The position numbers and the translations under genes were made by a program. Below, piece by piece: positions 44,805-54,731 of a stretch of DNA of 64,000 nucleotides. The notes beneath the pieces are model-generated. The model saw nothing but the letters and a program-made list of their open reading frames with translations, was not told the origin of the DNA and ran no database searches. The stretch comes from Pseudodesulfovibrio portus (GTDB taxonomy: Bacteria; Desulfobacterota; Desulfovibrionia; Desulfovibrionales; Desulfovibrionaceae), in contig NZ_AP026708.1 of NCBI RefSeq assembly GCF_026000375.1, positions 2,172,501 to 2,236,500 of the forward strand, in the 5' to 3' direction. How positions within the stretch are numbered: the stretch's first letter is position 1; the number at the start of each line of letters is the position of its first letter.

Positions 44805-45306
44805 ATTGTTTGTCGAGCAGGATGCGCCTGCACGGGTCGCTGTTGAAAACCTCCATGAGGGCAACAGGGGGAGGCATGATATCTTGTCCGTCCAGTTCCA
44901 CCAAGGCCAAGTGGCCAAACTGGATAGCCACATCCTTGTCTGCGACTCGGGAAAACACAAAGACATGACCATCCACCTCAACATGTACCAGCATATTCGG
45001 AATCTGTTCTGCACCCAAATATTCAACAACAATCTTCTTTGGGGCGTCTTTTGGAACGACAGGAATGACGCTGGACTCGGCTGTCATGGAGTACGAGGTA
45101 CACATGGCACTCTTCCCATAGCGACAACGCAGATATTTGATGCAATCTTCCGAGCTTGAATCGAAGCCCAGTTCTTCGCAGACAGCAAGTTCAAACTCCA
45201 ACTCGATTCCACCGCCAACTCCATTCAAGTAGTAATGGTCTTTCAATGACCGAGAACCATGGATGGTAGAGAAAAACAAATCCACATCTTCTCGAACTGC
45301 ATCCAT
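44803..45306 (-). CDS. Unknown protein, intact member of a tandem paralogous pair
   Basis: A 167-residue protein I do not recognise. It is AT-richer than its surroundings. It has four conserved cysteines (AVCEELG, EDCIKYLRC, SDPCRRILL) shared with the broken paralogue directly upstream. It lacks a signal peptide and begins at MDAVREDVDLFFSTIHG, exactly where the mature part of the upstream copy begins (LEAIRADVAFFVTAVHG). The ATG lies 1 bp after the paralogue's terminal TAA, so it may rely on translational coupling. Context in a putative toxin block makes an immunity-type role possible but unproven. Confidence 0.6.
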   Translation of the reverse strand: MDAVREDVDLFFSTIHGSRSLKDHYYLNGVGGGIELEFELAVCEELGFDSSSEDCIKYLRCRYGKSAMCTSYSMTAESSVIPVVPKDAPKKIVVEYLGAEQIPNMLVHVEVDGHVFVFSRVADKDVAIQFGHLALVELDGQDIMPPPVALMEVFNSDPCRRILLDKQ

Positions 45307-45307
45307 T

Positions 45308-45958
45308 TTATATGGCGGCGGGACTATGGGGGGGGATCAGCAATGCATCTCTGCACGGGTCGCTGTTAAAGACTTCCATAAGGTTGGCTGAGGAAAGGTC
45401 GATTTTTTTGTGATTGACCTTAATCGGTATCAGCTTTCCGAAAGGCACCTAATATGTCGGCTTGGTCACACGATAAAAGGTGAACAGATCTTCGCCGATC
45501 TTTGCATGGACGAACACGTAAGGGAGTTCGGTCTTTTCCCATTTTCCTTCTTCGATCGTGATTTCAGCCAACTTGGCATTTGGCACGATTGTCGACAGAG
45601 CGGCCAGGTAGTATGATCGTGTGTTCAGAGGATCTTTTTCCCTGCACCGGGAGTAGGCCACACACTGGTCGGAGGTTGTGTCATGTCCAAGAGATTCACA
45701 AACCGATTCCATAAGCAACTGGTCGGAATTATCCTAAAATCCACATAAAGTCTTATATTCCGACATGCTCTGCTTTCCATGAACTGCCGTAACAAAAAAA
45801 GCGACGTCCGCCCGGATGGCTTCAAGGTCGGATGCGAAAAGCGGTGTACTGATTCCGAAGAATAGAATCATCGGGATCAATGCACCCAACCATCGGTTAC
45901 TTGACCAGAATCTTTTCCCTTTCGCATAGGTTAGCGTTGACCAATGGTATCCGCGCAA
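45308..45958 (-). pseudogene. Broken paralogue with two in-frame TAG codons
   Basis: One continuous frame from 45958 to the TAA at 45308-45310 is homologous to the intact neighbour along its whole length, but is interrupted by TAG at 45734-45736 and again by TAG near 45449-45451. Unlike the neighbour it begins with a signal peptide (IPMILFFGISTPLFAS). After the first TAG the alignment resumes at VCESLGHD, and after the second at VPFGKLIPI and MEVFNSDPCR. There is no frameshift. A decayed gene is the simplest reading; both stops being TAG is noted as a curiosity. Confidence 0.65.
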
Positions 45959-45966
45959 TGTGCGGG

Positions 45967-46482
45967 TCAGTCCTTCATCCTGAAACGCCTGCCGTTGACC
46001 TCAACGAAGCCGTTCTCCACCGCCTCGATTCTCAAGTCGCCCCCGTCACTCCCGCTCAGCAGTTTCGTTGCCGCCCTTTTCCTGAGGTCGAGTTCATAAA
46101 AGCCGTTGAATCCGTATACCCCCTCGGTTGTGACATACAAATAGTCGCCGGAAGGGGACCAGAGAAGATTGATGGCGTCATACACCCATTCGCCCTCTTG
46201 CCAAAATCTGTTGCCGTTACTCCACTCCGAGCTGGGTTCCACAGGTCCTACTCCGGGTTGGGTGTATATGATCCCCAACTGCGTTCCCAGTGCATCGTCG
46301 CAGAAAACAAACACCGCAAACTTGCCCCCGTCTGGTTGATGCAGGCCATGCCTGCAATGCACCGGTGACACGTCGACGATCTCCGCCGCTTCGGCGGGGG
46401 TGTAGATAAGCAAAAATGTGACAGCCACAAGAATTGCGGCTGTCCAAATCCTATTTAACAAGTATTTTTTGTCCTTCGACAT
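45967..46482 (-). CDS. Unknown exported protein overlapping the L,D-transpeptidase-like gene
   Basis: A 171-residue protein with a signal peptide (IWTAAILVAVTFLLIYTP, cleavage after AEAA) and a beta-rich mature part with a propeller-like strand pair (LLWSPSGDYLYVTTEGVYG, NGFYELDLRKR). I do not recognise the family. The start at 46482 lies 32 bp inside the end of the upstream gene, so the two are translationally coupled. A periplasmic protein coupled to a putative peptidoglycan-acting toxin is what an immunity protein would look like; this is inference from arrangement only. Confidence 0.6.
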   Translation of the reverse strand: MSKDKKYLLNRIWTAAILVAVTFLLIYTPAEAAEIVDVSPVHCRHGLHQPDGGKFAVFVFCDDALGTQLGIIYTQPGVGPVEPSSEWSNGNRFWQEGEWVYDAINLLWSPSGDYLYVTTEGVYGFNGFYELDLRKRAATKLLSGSDGGDLRIEAVENGFVEVNGRRFRMKD

Positions 46483-47086
46483 TTTTGAAATGCCCCTTGG
46501 CTTCGGAGGTGTCTCGGGCGGACAGCCCTATGCACCCGAGTGTACCTGATTTATTGCCATCGGGGTGAATGCCGAAGCCTCCACGCCCATTTGCGTCGAA
46601 AGTAGGCGCAATCTTCACCCACCAGCAATTCCCGTGTTTATCACAGTACCCTTGGGTTTCTTGTATATTTTCAAGGGTAATCGCGTTCGTGATGATATTG
46701 TATACTCCCGGAGGCAGAGCGCCTTTGCCGAATCCGCCCGACACCGCCGCGAAGCACGGCCCGCCCTTGATACACAGATGTGTACCATCAAACATCCAGT
46801 CTGTCTCCGGATCTTTGATGTCGTGTTTCTTATATACGCACTTGCAGTTGGGGTGCGGGCGTTTCGGCTCCTCCGGGTAGGTTTCCTTGGCCATGTCCAG
46901 GCATCGCTCGCAGGCTCCGGGCTTGGGGTGAGCGGTCCAGTAAAATTCGCCCTCCACCTTTCCCTGGGCCTTTTGCCCGGCCATGTACTGGTCCAGGTTC
47001 TCCCCGGTGGCCGTGGCGGACATGTGTTTGGGAAGGCCGTGGACAAGCTGGTCTTCGCCGGTGCGTTTTGATTCGTTCTGCGCCAT
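46451..47086 (-). CDS. Putative L,D-transpeptidase-fold effector (DUF2778/Tlde1-like)
   Basis: A 211-residue protein without a signal peptide. The N-terminal half contains ACERCLDMAKETYPEEPKRP followed by HPNCKC, a cysteine/histidine module like that at the end of phage minor-head and polymorphic-toxin proteins. The C-terminal half has FDGTHLCIKGGPCFAAVSGG, GALPPGVYNI and FGIHPDGNKSGTLGCIGL, matching the His and Cys of L,D-transpeptidase-like domains used by type VI effectors such as Tlde1. It could attack or edit peptidoglycan in rival cells. AAGGAG 8 bp before 47086 decides the start. No VgrG, PAAR or secretion gene is in the window. Confidence 0.65.
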   Translation of the reverse strand: MAQNESKRTGEDQLVHGLPKHMSATATGENLDQYMAGQKAQGKVEGEFYWTAHPKPGACERCLDMAKETYPEEPKRPHPNCKCVYKKHDIKDPETDWMFDGTHLCIKGGPCFAAVSGGFGKGALPPGVYNIITNAITLENIQETQGYCDKHGNCWWVKIAPTFDANGRGGFGIHPDGNKSGTLGCIGLSARDTSEAKGHFKNVEGQKILVK

Positions 47087-47311
47087 TTCATCGCTCCTTT
47101 GACCGTCTTCGGGACGGGCGGTTTGGTTTTGCCGCAAAGCGTACCACGGGTTTTGGGCACAACCCGGATTCGGGAACGAATGGAGAATAAAAACACGCTA
47201 TAAGATAAAATCGGTACTTGACATCATTTGAAAAACCGCCCTTGTCCTTTTCGTTCCAAGCGGGTAATTTGTGTCCGGAAATACGAACCTATCCGAACAA
47301 CGGAGATCATA

Positions 47312-48685
47312 ATGGCTGAAACCAAAGTCACCGCCCTGATCCTGGCTGCGGGCAAGGGCACGCGGATGCGGTCCCCCCGGGCCAAGGTGTTGCAGACCCT
47401 GCTCGGCGAACCCATGCTTTTCTATGTGTATGAGGCGCTCAAGCCCCTGGTGAGGGAGAACATCCTGACCGTGGTCGGCCACGACGCCGACACCGTGCGG
47501 GCCGCTTTCCCGGACATGGCCGACCGGTTCGTCATGCAAAAGGAGCAGCTCGGCACGGGCCACGCCCTCCAGGTGTCCTGGGACGCCCTGCAAAAGACGG
47601 GGGCCACCCACTGCCTGGTCATCAACGGCGACACCCCGCTGGTCACGACCGAGGCCCTGGATCGGCTCATGGCCGCACAGGGGTGCTGCGACCTGGCCTT
47701 CACCACCATCACCCCGCGCGACGCGGGCGCCTTCGGTCGCGTGGTGCGCGACCCCGAGCGGCGGGTGGCGGCCATCGTCGAGGCCAAGGACTACGACCTG
47801 AACCGGCACGGCCCGGTCACGGGCGAGGTCAACGCGGGCGTGTACCTGCTCAAGCTCGAAACCATGGGACCGCTCCTGTCCCGGCTGTCCAACGAGAACA
47901 AGTCCGGCGAATACTACATCACCGACCTCGTGGAGCTGGCCGTGGCCGCAGGGCTGTCCGTGGAGGGAGTCCAGGCGGGCGACGACCTGTCGCTCATGGG
48001 CATCAACTCCCCGCGCGAGCTGATCACCGCCGAGAACGCCCTGCGCCGCCAGATAGTGGAGGAGCTCCTCGACGACGGCGTGCTCATCCACAACCCGGAC
48101 ACCGTGATCATCGGCCCGCGTGCCACCGTGGAGCCGGGAGCGGAGATATTCGGCCACTGCGAAATTTACGGCGACTCCTTTGTGACTGCCGGGGCGAAGC
48201 TCGGGTCCTACAACTACATCCTCGATTCACGCTTCGCGACCGGCTGCGTGGTGCGCCAGTTCAACCACATCGAGGGCGCATCGGTGGGCGAGGGGGCCCA
48301 GGTCGGTCCCTACACCCGGTTGCGGCCCGGCGCGGTGCTGGAGCGGGATGCGCGGGCGGGCAATTTCGTGGAGATGAAGAAGGCCCGGCTGGGCGAGGGC
48401 GCCAAGGCCGGCCATCTGACCTACCTGGGCGACGCCGAGGTGGGGGCAGGGGCCAACATCGGGGCCGGGACCATCACCTGCAACTATGACGGCAAAAACA
48501 AATTCGTCACCACCATCGGCGAGGGGGCGTTCATCGGCTCCAACACCGCCCTGGTGGCGCCGGTGACCGTTGGCCGGGACGCCCTGGTGGGCGCGGGTTC
48601 CACCATCACCAAGGACGTGCCCGAAGGACAGGCCGGGATCGCCCGGGGCAAGCAGGTGAACATCAAGCGCCGCCTCAAGAAGTGA
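47312..48685 (+). CDS. glmU: Bifunctional UDP-GlcNAc pyrophosphorylase / GlcN-1-P acetyltransferase
   Basis: A 457-residue GlmU, making UDP-GlcNAc for peptidoglycan and lipopolysaccharide. The N-terminal uridylyltransferase has LILAAGKGTRMRSPRAKVL, GTGHAL, NGDTPL and GEVNAGVYLL. The C-terminal left-handed beta-helix has hexapeptide repeats and the acetyltransferase segments RPGAVLERDARAGNFVEMKKARLG, HLTYLGDAEVG and TITCNYDGKNK. CGGAG lies before the ATG at 47312. It marks the return to core genome after the accessory block. Confidence 0.96.
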   Translation: MAETKVTALILAAGKGTRMRSPRAKVLQTLLGEPMLFYVYEALKPLVRENILTVVGHDADTVRAAFPDMADRFVMQKEQLGTGHALQVSWDALQKTGATHCLVINGDTPLVTTEALDRLMAAQGCCDLAFTTITPRDAGAFGRVVRDPERRVAAIVEAKDYDLNRHGPVTGEVNAGVYLLKLETMGPLLSRLSNENKSGEYYITDLVELAVAAGLSVEGVQAGDDLSLMGINSPRELITAENALRRQIVEELLDDGVLIHNPDTVIIGPRATVEPGAEIFGHCEIYGDSFVTAGAKLGSYNYILDSRFATGCVVRQFNHIEGASVGEGAQVGPYTRLRPGAVLERDARAGNFVEMKKARLGEGAKAGHLTYLGDAEVGAGANIGAGTITCNYDGKNKFVTTIGEGAFIGSNTALVAPVTVGRDALVGAGSTITKDVPEGQAGIARGKQVNIKRRLKK

Positions 48686-48756
48686 TCCGAGTAATATATC
48701 AATAACCAAGGCAAGAAAGCATTGCCTTGCAATGAAAAAAAGAATAGATATCCGGT

Positions 48757-48933
48757 ATGGAATTAGTTGCCCAACTTGAAGAACGTTTCAACTTGTTGTT
48801 GAATAAAATCAATCAACTGAAAGAAGAAAACCAACGCTTGAGGGAGGAGGTCGAGGCTGAAAGGCAGACGCGGCGCGACATCGAATCTCGTATCGACACG
48901 CTTTTGGAGAAAATCCAAAACGAGCTGGAATGA
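48757..48933 (+). CDS. zapB: ZapB-like small coiled-coil protein
   Basis: A 58-codon gene starting MELVAQLEERFNLLLNKINQ and continuing as an uninterrupted coiled coil rich in Glu, Leu, Asn and Arg, ending ...LLEKIQNELE. Size, composition and position directly before zapA fit the ZapB/DUF904 division proteins that link the Z-ring to the Ter region. It ends 12 bp before zapA, so the two are cotranscribed. No strong ribosome binding site is seen. Confidence 0.75.
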   Translation: MELVAQLEERFNLLLNKINQLKEENQRLREEVEAERQTRRDIESRIDTLLEKIQNELE

Positions 48934-48945
48934 TAGCGTTTTACG

Positions 48946-49215
48946 ATGCCTCGCTACACGCTGACCCTGTTGGGACTCGACATATCCTTCAAGACGGATG
49001 CGGATAATAAACGCATCGAAGCCGCTCAGGCCTTCATCGAAAACAAGTACAAGGAGCTTGTGGCCGGAGCGGGCGACATCAGCAAGGAAAGGGTGCTCAC
49101 ATACCTGCTCCTGAGCCTGGCTGATGATTATCTGGTCGCTGGGGACAAACTGCAGCGGCTGGAAGGGAAGATCGGAGAGATTTTGGAAAAGACCTCAACG
49201 GAACCGGACCGATAA
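48946..49215 (+). CDS. zapA: Cell division protein ZapA
   Basis: An 89-residue ZapA, which crosslinks FtsZ filaments. The N-terminal YTLTLLGLDISFKTDADNKRIEAAQAFIENKY is the ZapA globular head; the rest (LLSLADDYLVAGDKLQRLEGKIGEILEK) is the coiled-coil dimerisation helix. It follows zapB by 12 bp and is followed by the 6S RNA, the same neighbourhood as in Escherichia coli and many other proteobacteria. Confidence 0.9.
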   Translation: MPRYTLTLLGLDISFKTDADNKRIEAAQAFIENKYKELVAGAGDISKERVLTYLLLSLADDYLVAGDKLQRLEGKIGEILEKTSTEPDR

Positions 49216-49242
49216 CTGGACGGGGCCAAGGTCGCCAAGGAA

Positions 49243-49428
49243 TTACCCTGGGGCGTGCGTGATTGCCCAGAGTGTTATTGAGCCAATGCTCTATAAAAGG
49301 GCTAGGACTCCAGCGGGCCGGTGAGCATGCCCGGCACAGGCCGGGAAGCCTGAAGGTCCGCGAGACGTGCCCACCTGGACATACCAGGTTCAAAACATAC
49401 CGGCAACACGGCGCTTTCCCGGGGATTT
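49243..49428 (+). ncRNA. ssrS: 6S RNA
   Basis: About 186 nt directly downstream of zapA. The strand contains GGTGAGCATGCCCGG...CCGGGAAGCCT, closely matching the conserved GGUGAGCAUGCUCGG...CCGAGAAGCCU region of the bacterial 6S RNA, and the ends pair as a closing stem (CCCTGGG near 49246 with CCCGGGG near 49418). 6S RNA binds sigma-70 RNA polymerase in place of an open promoter. Exact ends are estimated. Confidence 0.85.
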
Positions 49429-49609
49429 ATACCGCCCGACCGCAATAAGCGGCGTTTTCGGGCAAAGATATAGACAGCCACCTTCCTTATCCAAGTTCCC
49501 GCCACCCTTCCCTTCAAAGAAAGGCGCGTTTTTTCGCGTTCTTCAACTTGCGTTACGGCGTCAACAGACCGCCCATAGTCTGTCAACATACAATGAAGGA
49601 GTAATCCCC

Positions 49610-51166
<1,557 letters not shown>

Positions 51167-51181
51167 TCAGACGTCGACCGC

Positions 51182-51217
51182 GCACCCGGACTTCCCTGAT
51201 GTCCGGGTGCTTTTTTT
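51182..51217 (+). terminator. Intrinsic terminator after rny
   Basis: A 10-bp stem GCACCCGGAC/GTCCGGGTGC followed by a run of seven Ts. Confidence 0.9.
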
Positions 51218-51311
51218 ATAAGCCGGCAGAGATTATCATGGCGCAGTGCCACTATTGTCACTTACCATCTGGCTCTATGTATCCATCTTCGAATTTTTGG
51301 AGCGCAGCTGA

Positions 51312-52214
51312 ATGAGAAAAGATCCATCCGCCGCCAATGACCAGACCTCCGAAGGGCTCAGGCAGACCATGCAGAGCAGCATGAGCCTGGTGCGTTCGGA
51401 GATGGGCGAGTCCGAATTCCAGCGGTTCAGCGAACTCATTCATTCCGAGTTCGGCATCAAGATGCCGCCGTCGAAGAAGGTGCTGCTCCAGAGCCGCTTC
51501 CAGAAACGGCTGCGCGCCCTCGGCTTGAGCGGATACAAGGAATACTGCGACTACGTCTTTTCTCCCGACGGCAGGGAAAATGAACGGTCCCATCTCATCG
51601 ACGTGGTCACCACCAACACCACCCATTTCTTCCGCGAGCCCAAGCACTGGGATATCATGAACAACACGGCGCTGCCCGAATTGTGGAGCCGGGGAGTGGG
51701 CAAAAACAACGCGCTGCGCATCTGGTCGGCCGGGTGCTCCAGCGGGGAAGAGCCCTACACCCTGGGCATGGTTCTGTACGAGTGGGCCGCCTCCCGCCAG
51801 GGGTTCGACTTCTCCATCCTGGCCACGGACATCTCCCGGAAGATTTTGTCCGAGGCGAAACGCGCGGTCTATTCCATGGACAAGGTCGCGGACGTGCCCA
51901 TGCAGTACAAGAAAAAGTACATGCTCAAGTCCAAGGACAAGAAGCTGGTCAAGATGGACAAGCTCCTGACCAGCAAGGTCACCTTCCAGCGGCTCAACTT
52001 CATGGAAAATTTCAAGCTGCCCCAGCAGCAGGACATCATCTTCTGCCGCAACGTGGTCATCTACTTCGACCGCCAGACCCAGGAAGTGCTGTTCAACAAG
52101 TTCTGCAACAATCTCAAGTCCGGCGGCTATCTGTTCATCGGCCATTCGGAGTCCCTGTCAGGCATGAAGCTGCCCATCAAGCCGGTCGCCCCCACGGTCT
52201 TTCAGCGGATTTAG
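51312..52214 (+). CDS. cheR: Chemotaxis protein methyltransferase CheR
   Basis: A 300-residue CheR that methylates glutamates of chemoreceptors using S-adenosylmethionine. The N-terminal helical domain (FQRFSELIHSEFGIKM to TTNTTHFFREPKHWDIM) is followed by the methyltransferase fold: IWSAGCSSGEEPYTLGMVL, ILATDISRKILSEAKRAVYS, FCRNVVIYFDRQTQ and FIGHSESL. A short N-terminal extension is present. It has its own promoter region after the rny terminator and lies 66 bp before ymdB. Confidence 0.93.
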   Translation: MRKDPSAANDQTSEGLRQTMQSSMSLVRSEMGESEFQRFSELIHSEFGIKMPPSKKVLLQSRFQKRLRALGLSGYKEYCDYVFSPDGRENERSHLIDVVTTNTTHFFREPKHWDIMNNTALPELWSRGVGKNNALRIWSAGCSSGEEPYTLGMVLYEWAASRQGFDFSILATDISRKILSEAKRAVYSMDKVADVPMQYKKKYMLKSKDKKLVKMDKLLTSKVTFQRLNFMENFKLPQQQDIIFCRNVVIYFDRQTQEVLFNKFCNNLKSGGYLFIGHSESLSGMKLPIKPVAPTVFQRI

Positions 52215-52280
52215 CCCCTTTACAATTCCCGTTCAGCCCTTATCAGTCTCTCCATCAACGGTTCCATCCAAGGGAATACC

Positions 52281-53066
52281 ATGCGCATATTGTTTCTCGG
52301 CGACATCGTCGGCAGGCCCGGAATGCGGGCCGTAAGGGAGAACCTCGCCCGCATCAGGGAAGAGGAATCCGTCGACTTCGCCTTTGCCAACGGCGAGAAC
52401 GCCAGCGGCGGCTACGGGCTCAAGGCCAAGCACGCCAAGGAGCTGTTCAAGGCGGGGCTGGACGGCATCACCGGCGGCAACCACATCTGGAAGTTCAAGG
52501 ACCTCTACTCCCTGCTCGAGTCCGACGGGCGCATCCTCCGGCCCCACAACTACCCCGACCACCTGCCGGGCTCCGGCGTCCGCGTCTTCCGCAAGAAGGG
52601 CTTCCCGCCCGTGGCCGTGGTCAACCTCATCGGCCGGACCTTCATGCCCCCCATCGACTGCCCGTTCGCGGCCGCCGAAACGGTCATCGACGCTCTGCCC
52701 GCCGACGTGCCCGTGACCATCGTGGACTTCCACGCCGAGGCCACCGGGGAAAAGATCGCCATGGGGTATTTCCTGGAGGGCAAGGTGTCCGCCGTGGTCG
52801 GCACCCACACCCACGTCCAGACCAACGATGCCAAGATACTGCCCGGCGGCACGGGCTACCTGACCGACCTCGGCATGTGCGGCGCCGAGGACTCCTGCCT
52901 GGGCATGAAGCCGGAAATCATACTCGACCGTTACCTGACCGGACTGCCCCGGCAGCTCGAGGCCGCATCGGGTCCGGGGATTTTACAAGGCGCGATTTTT
53001 GACATAGATGATACCTCCGGCAAGGCGGTTTCCATGACCGCCTTCCAGCAGAACAACAGAGCGTGA
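52281..53066 (+). CDS. ymdB: YmdB-family metallophosphoesterase (TIGR00282)
   Basis: A 261-residue metallophosphoesterase of the YmdB family, known to hydrolyse 2',3'-cyclic nucleotides. FLGDIVGRPG, FANGENASGGYGL, TGGNHIWKFKD, VDFHAEATGEKIAM and VGTHTHVQTNDAKILPGGTGYLTDLGM give the complete two-iron site. It is commonly paired with rny, as here (cheR intervening). AAGGGA precedes the ATG. Confidence 0.92.
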   Translation: MRILFLGDIVGRPGMRAVRENLARIREEESVDFAFANGENASGGYGLKAKHAKELFKAGLDGITGGNHIWKFKDLYSLLESDGRILRPHNYPDHLPGSGVRVFRKKGFPPVAVVNLIGRTFMPPIDCPFAAAETVIDALPADVPVTIVDFHAEATGEKIAMGYFLEGKVSAVVGTHTHVQTNDAKILPGGTGYLTDLGMCGAEDSCLGMKPEIILDRYLTGLPRQLEAASGPGILQGAIFDIDDTSGKAVSMTAFQQNNRA

Positions 53067-53101
53067 CCTGTCACGGAATTGACGAGACCAAGAGGGTAAA
53101 A

Positions 53102-54382
53102 GTGAATATCTACGATGAGTTGAAGTGGCGCGGGCTGATCAATCAGGTTTCCGACGAAGACAAGGTGCGCGAGTTCCTGTCCAAGCCAGGCGCCACCATG
53201 TATTGCGGCTTCGATCCCACCGCCGAATCCCTGCACGTGGGCAACCTCGTGCCCCTGCTCTGCCTGGTGCGCATGAAGCGGGCCGGGCATAATCCGCTCT
53301 ATCTCATGGGCGGGGCAACGGGCCGCATCGGCGACCCGTCCGGCAAGGACAAGGAACGCGAGTTGTCCAACTCCGATCTGCTCGACGAGCGTCTGGAGCT
53401 GATCAAGCGCCAGGTGCGCCGGTTCGTGGAGCGCAACACCGGCGAGCGTCCGGACATCGTCAACAACTACGACTGGACCAAGGACATGACCGCCATCGAG
53501 CTGCTGCGCGACGTGGGCAAGCACTTCACGGTCAACTGGATGCTCCAGAAGGAGTCGGTCAAGGGCCGCATCGGTCGCGAGGAATCCGGCATCTCCTACA
53601 CCGAGTTCTCCTACATGATCCTCCAGTCCTACGACTTTTACCACCTGTACAAGAACTACGACTGTCGCCTCCAGATAGGCGGCGGCGACCAGTGGGGCAA
53701 CATCACTGCGGGCTGCGAGTTCATCCGCCGCCGGTACGCCCACGACGACGAGCAGGCCGAGGCGTTCGCCCTGACCTTCCCGCTCATCACCACCGCCTCG
53801 GGCAAGAAATTCGGCAAGTCCGAGGGCAATGCGGTCTACCTGAACGCGGACCTGACCTCGCCCTACGCCTTCTACCAGTTCTTCATCAACACCGATGATG
53901 CCGACGTGATCAAGTTCCTCAAGCTGTTCACCTTCCTCGGACCCGAGGACATCGCGGAGCTGGAAAAGCAGGTCGCGGAAGCCCCGCACCTGCGCGCCGC
54001 CCAGAAACGGCTGGCCGAAGAGGTCACCACCATGATCCACGGCAAGCACGAGCTGGAACGCGTCCTGGCCGCCACCGAGGCGCTGTTCGGCAAGGGCGAT
54101 CTCAAGGCCATCGACCCGGCCACCCTGCGCTCGGCGCTCGAGTCCGCGCCCAACAAGCATTACGCGTCCGCCGACCTGCCCGACCTGCCCCAGATGCTCG
54201 TGGATCTCGGGCTGGTCAAGTCTAAGGGCCAGGCCCGCAAGGACATCAAGGGCGGCGGCGTGTACATCAACGGCGAACGCCTGGAAGACGGTCGGGAACT
54301 CGCGGACCACGATTTCATCGGCGGCGAGCTGCTGGTCATCCGCAAGGGCAAGAAGAATTACGGGCTTGTGACCAAGGGCTGA
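53102..54382 (+). CDS. tyrS: Tyrosyl-tRNA synthetase
   Basis: A 426-residue class I synthetase. CGFDPTAESLHVGNL carries the HIGH-type motif (HVGN), GDQWGNI binds tyrosine and KKFGKSEGNA is the KMSKS-type motif. The C-terminal S4 RNA-binding domain is GQARKDIKGGGVYINGE. The GTG at 53102 preceded by AGAGGG is taken as the start; an ATG in frame upstream at 53063 overlaps the ymdB end and is less likely. The family C repeat begins 14 bp after its stop. Confidence 0.95.
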   Translation: MNIYDELKWRGLINQVSDEDKVREFLSKPGATMYCGFDPTAESLHVGNLVPLLCLVRMKRAGHNPLYLMGGATGRIGDPSGKDKERELSNSDLLDERLELIKRQVRRFVERNTGERPDIVNNYDWTKDMTAIELLRDVGKHFTVNWMLQKESVKGRIGREESGISYTEFSYMILQSYDFYHLYKNYDCRLQIGGGDQWGNITAGCEFIRRRYAHDDEQAEAFALTFPLITTASGKKFGKSEGNAVYLNADLTSPYAFYQFFINTDDADVIKFLKLFTFLGPEDIAELEKQVAEAPHLRAAQKRLAEEVTTMIHGKHELERVLAATEALFGKGDLKAIDPATLRSALESAPNKHYASADLPDLPQMLVDLGLVKSKGQARKDIKGGGVYINGERLEDGRELADHDFIGGELLVIRKGKKNYGLVTKG

Positions 54383-54396
54383 TGCCCTTGGGGCGC

Positions 54397-54518
54397 GGCT
54401 TGCGATAGCGGCGCATCTGCACATTTTTCGGGCCCAGTTTAATCCTCAACGTAGCGCTGCTACGCCTGCGGTTAAACCGCACCCGAGAAAATGCACAGCT
54501 GCACCACTCTCACAAGCC
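54397..54518 (+). repeat. Family C repeat, copy 2 (terminal inverted repeats)
   Basis: A 122-bp element in the opposite orientation to copy 1. The outer 32-36 bp on both sides are nearly identical to copy 1, as is the central CGTAGCGCTGCTACG. The inner flanks differ but remain self-complementary (AGTTTAATCC facing GGTTAAACC). It begins 14 bp after the tyrS stop and reads in the gene's sense direction, as copy 1 does behind the amidase gene. Confidence 0.85.
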
Positions 54519-54536
54519 TGAAATAATGATCAATAA

Positions 54537-54564
54537 GGGCCGCACTCCTGCGGCCCCTTTTTTT
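54537..54564 (+). terminator. Intrinsic terminator after tyrS
   Basis: GGGCCGCA-CTCC-TGCGGCCC followed by a seven-T run, 18 bp after the family C repeat. Confidence 0.9.
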
Positions 54565-54570
54565 GTTCTT

Positions 54571-54686
54571 TCGCCGCAGGCGACACAAAAAGTTTGGGAA
54601 AAGGAGGGGATGGGGGTCTGGGGGAAGGGGAGGGAACAACCCTTTTCAAAGGGTTTTCCCTCCCCTTCCCCCAGCCGCCGGAGGCA
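54571..54686. repeat. Family B repeat, copy 3, with long hairpin
   Basis: A GC hairpin (CGCCGCAGGCG), then ACAAAAAGTTTGGGAAAAGG, GGGGATGGGGGTCTGGGGG, a long stem (54618-54645 with 54648-54674, one internal bulge), and the same GCCGCCGGAGGC end as copy 1. It lies 46 bp upstream of the VUT gene. Confidence 0.8.
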
Positions 54687-54731
54687 TCACCATACTTGAC
54701 CTCGGCGGGAATAAGGGGCACACCGACCTCC

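Noticed and set aside
45449-45736. Pyrrolysine reading of the two in-frame TAG codons
   Set aside because: No pyrrolysine genes are visible, the codons align with ordinary Gly and Ala positions in the paralogue, and an intact copy sits next door; decay is simpler.
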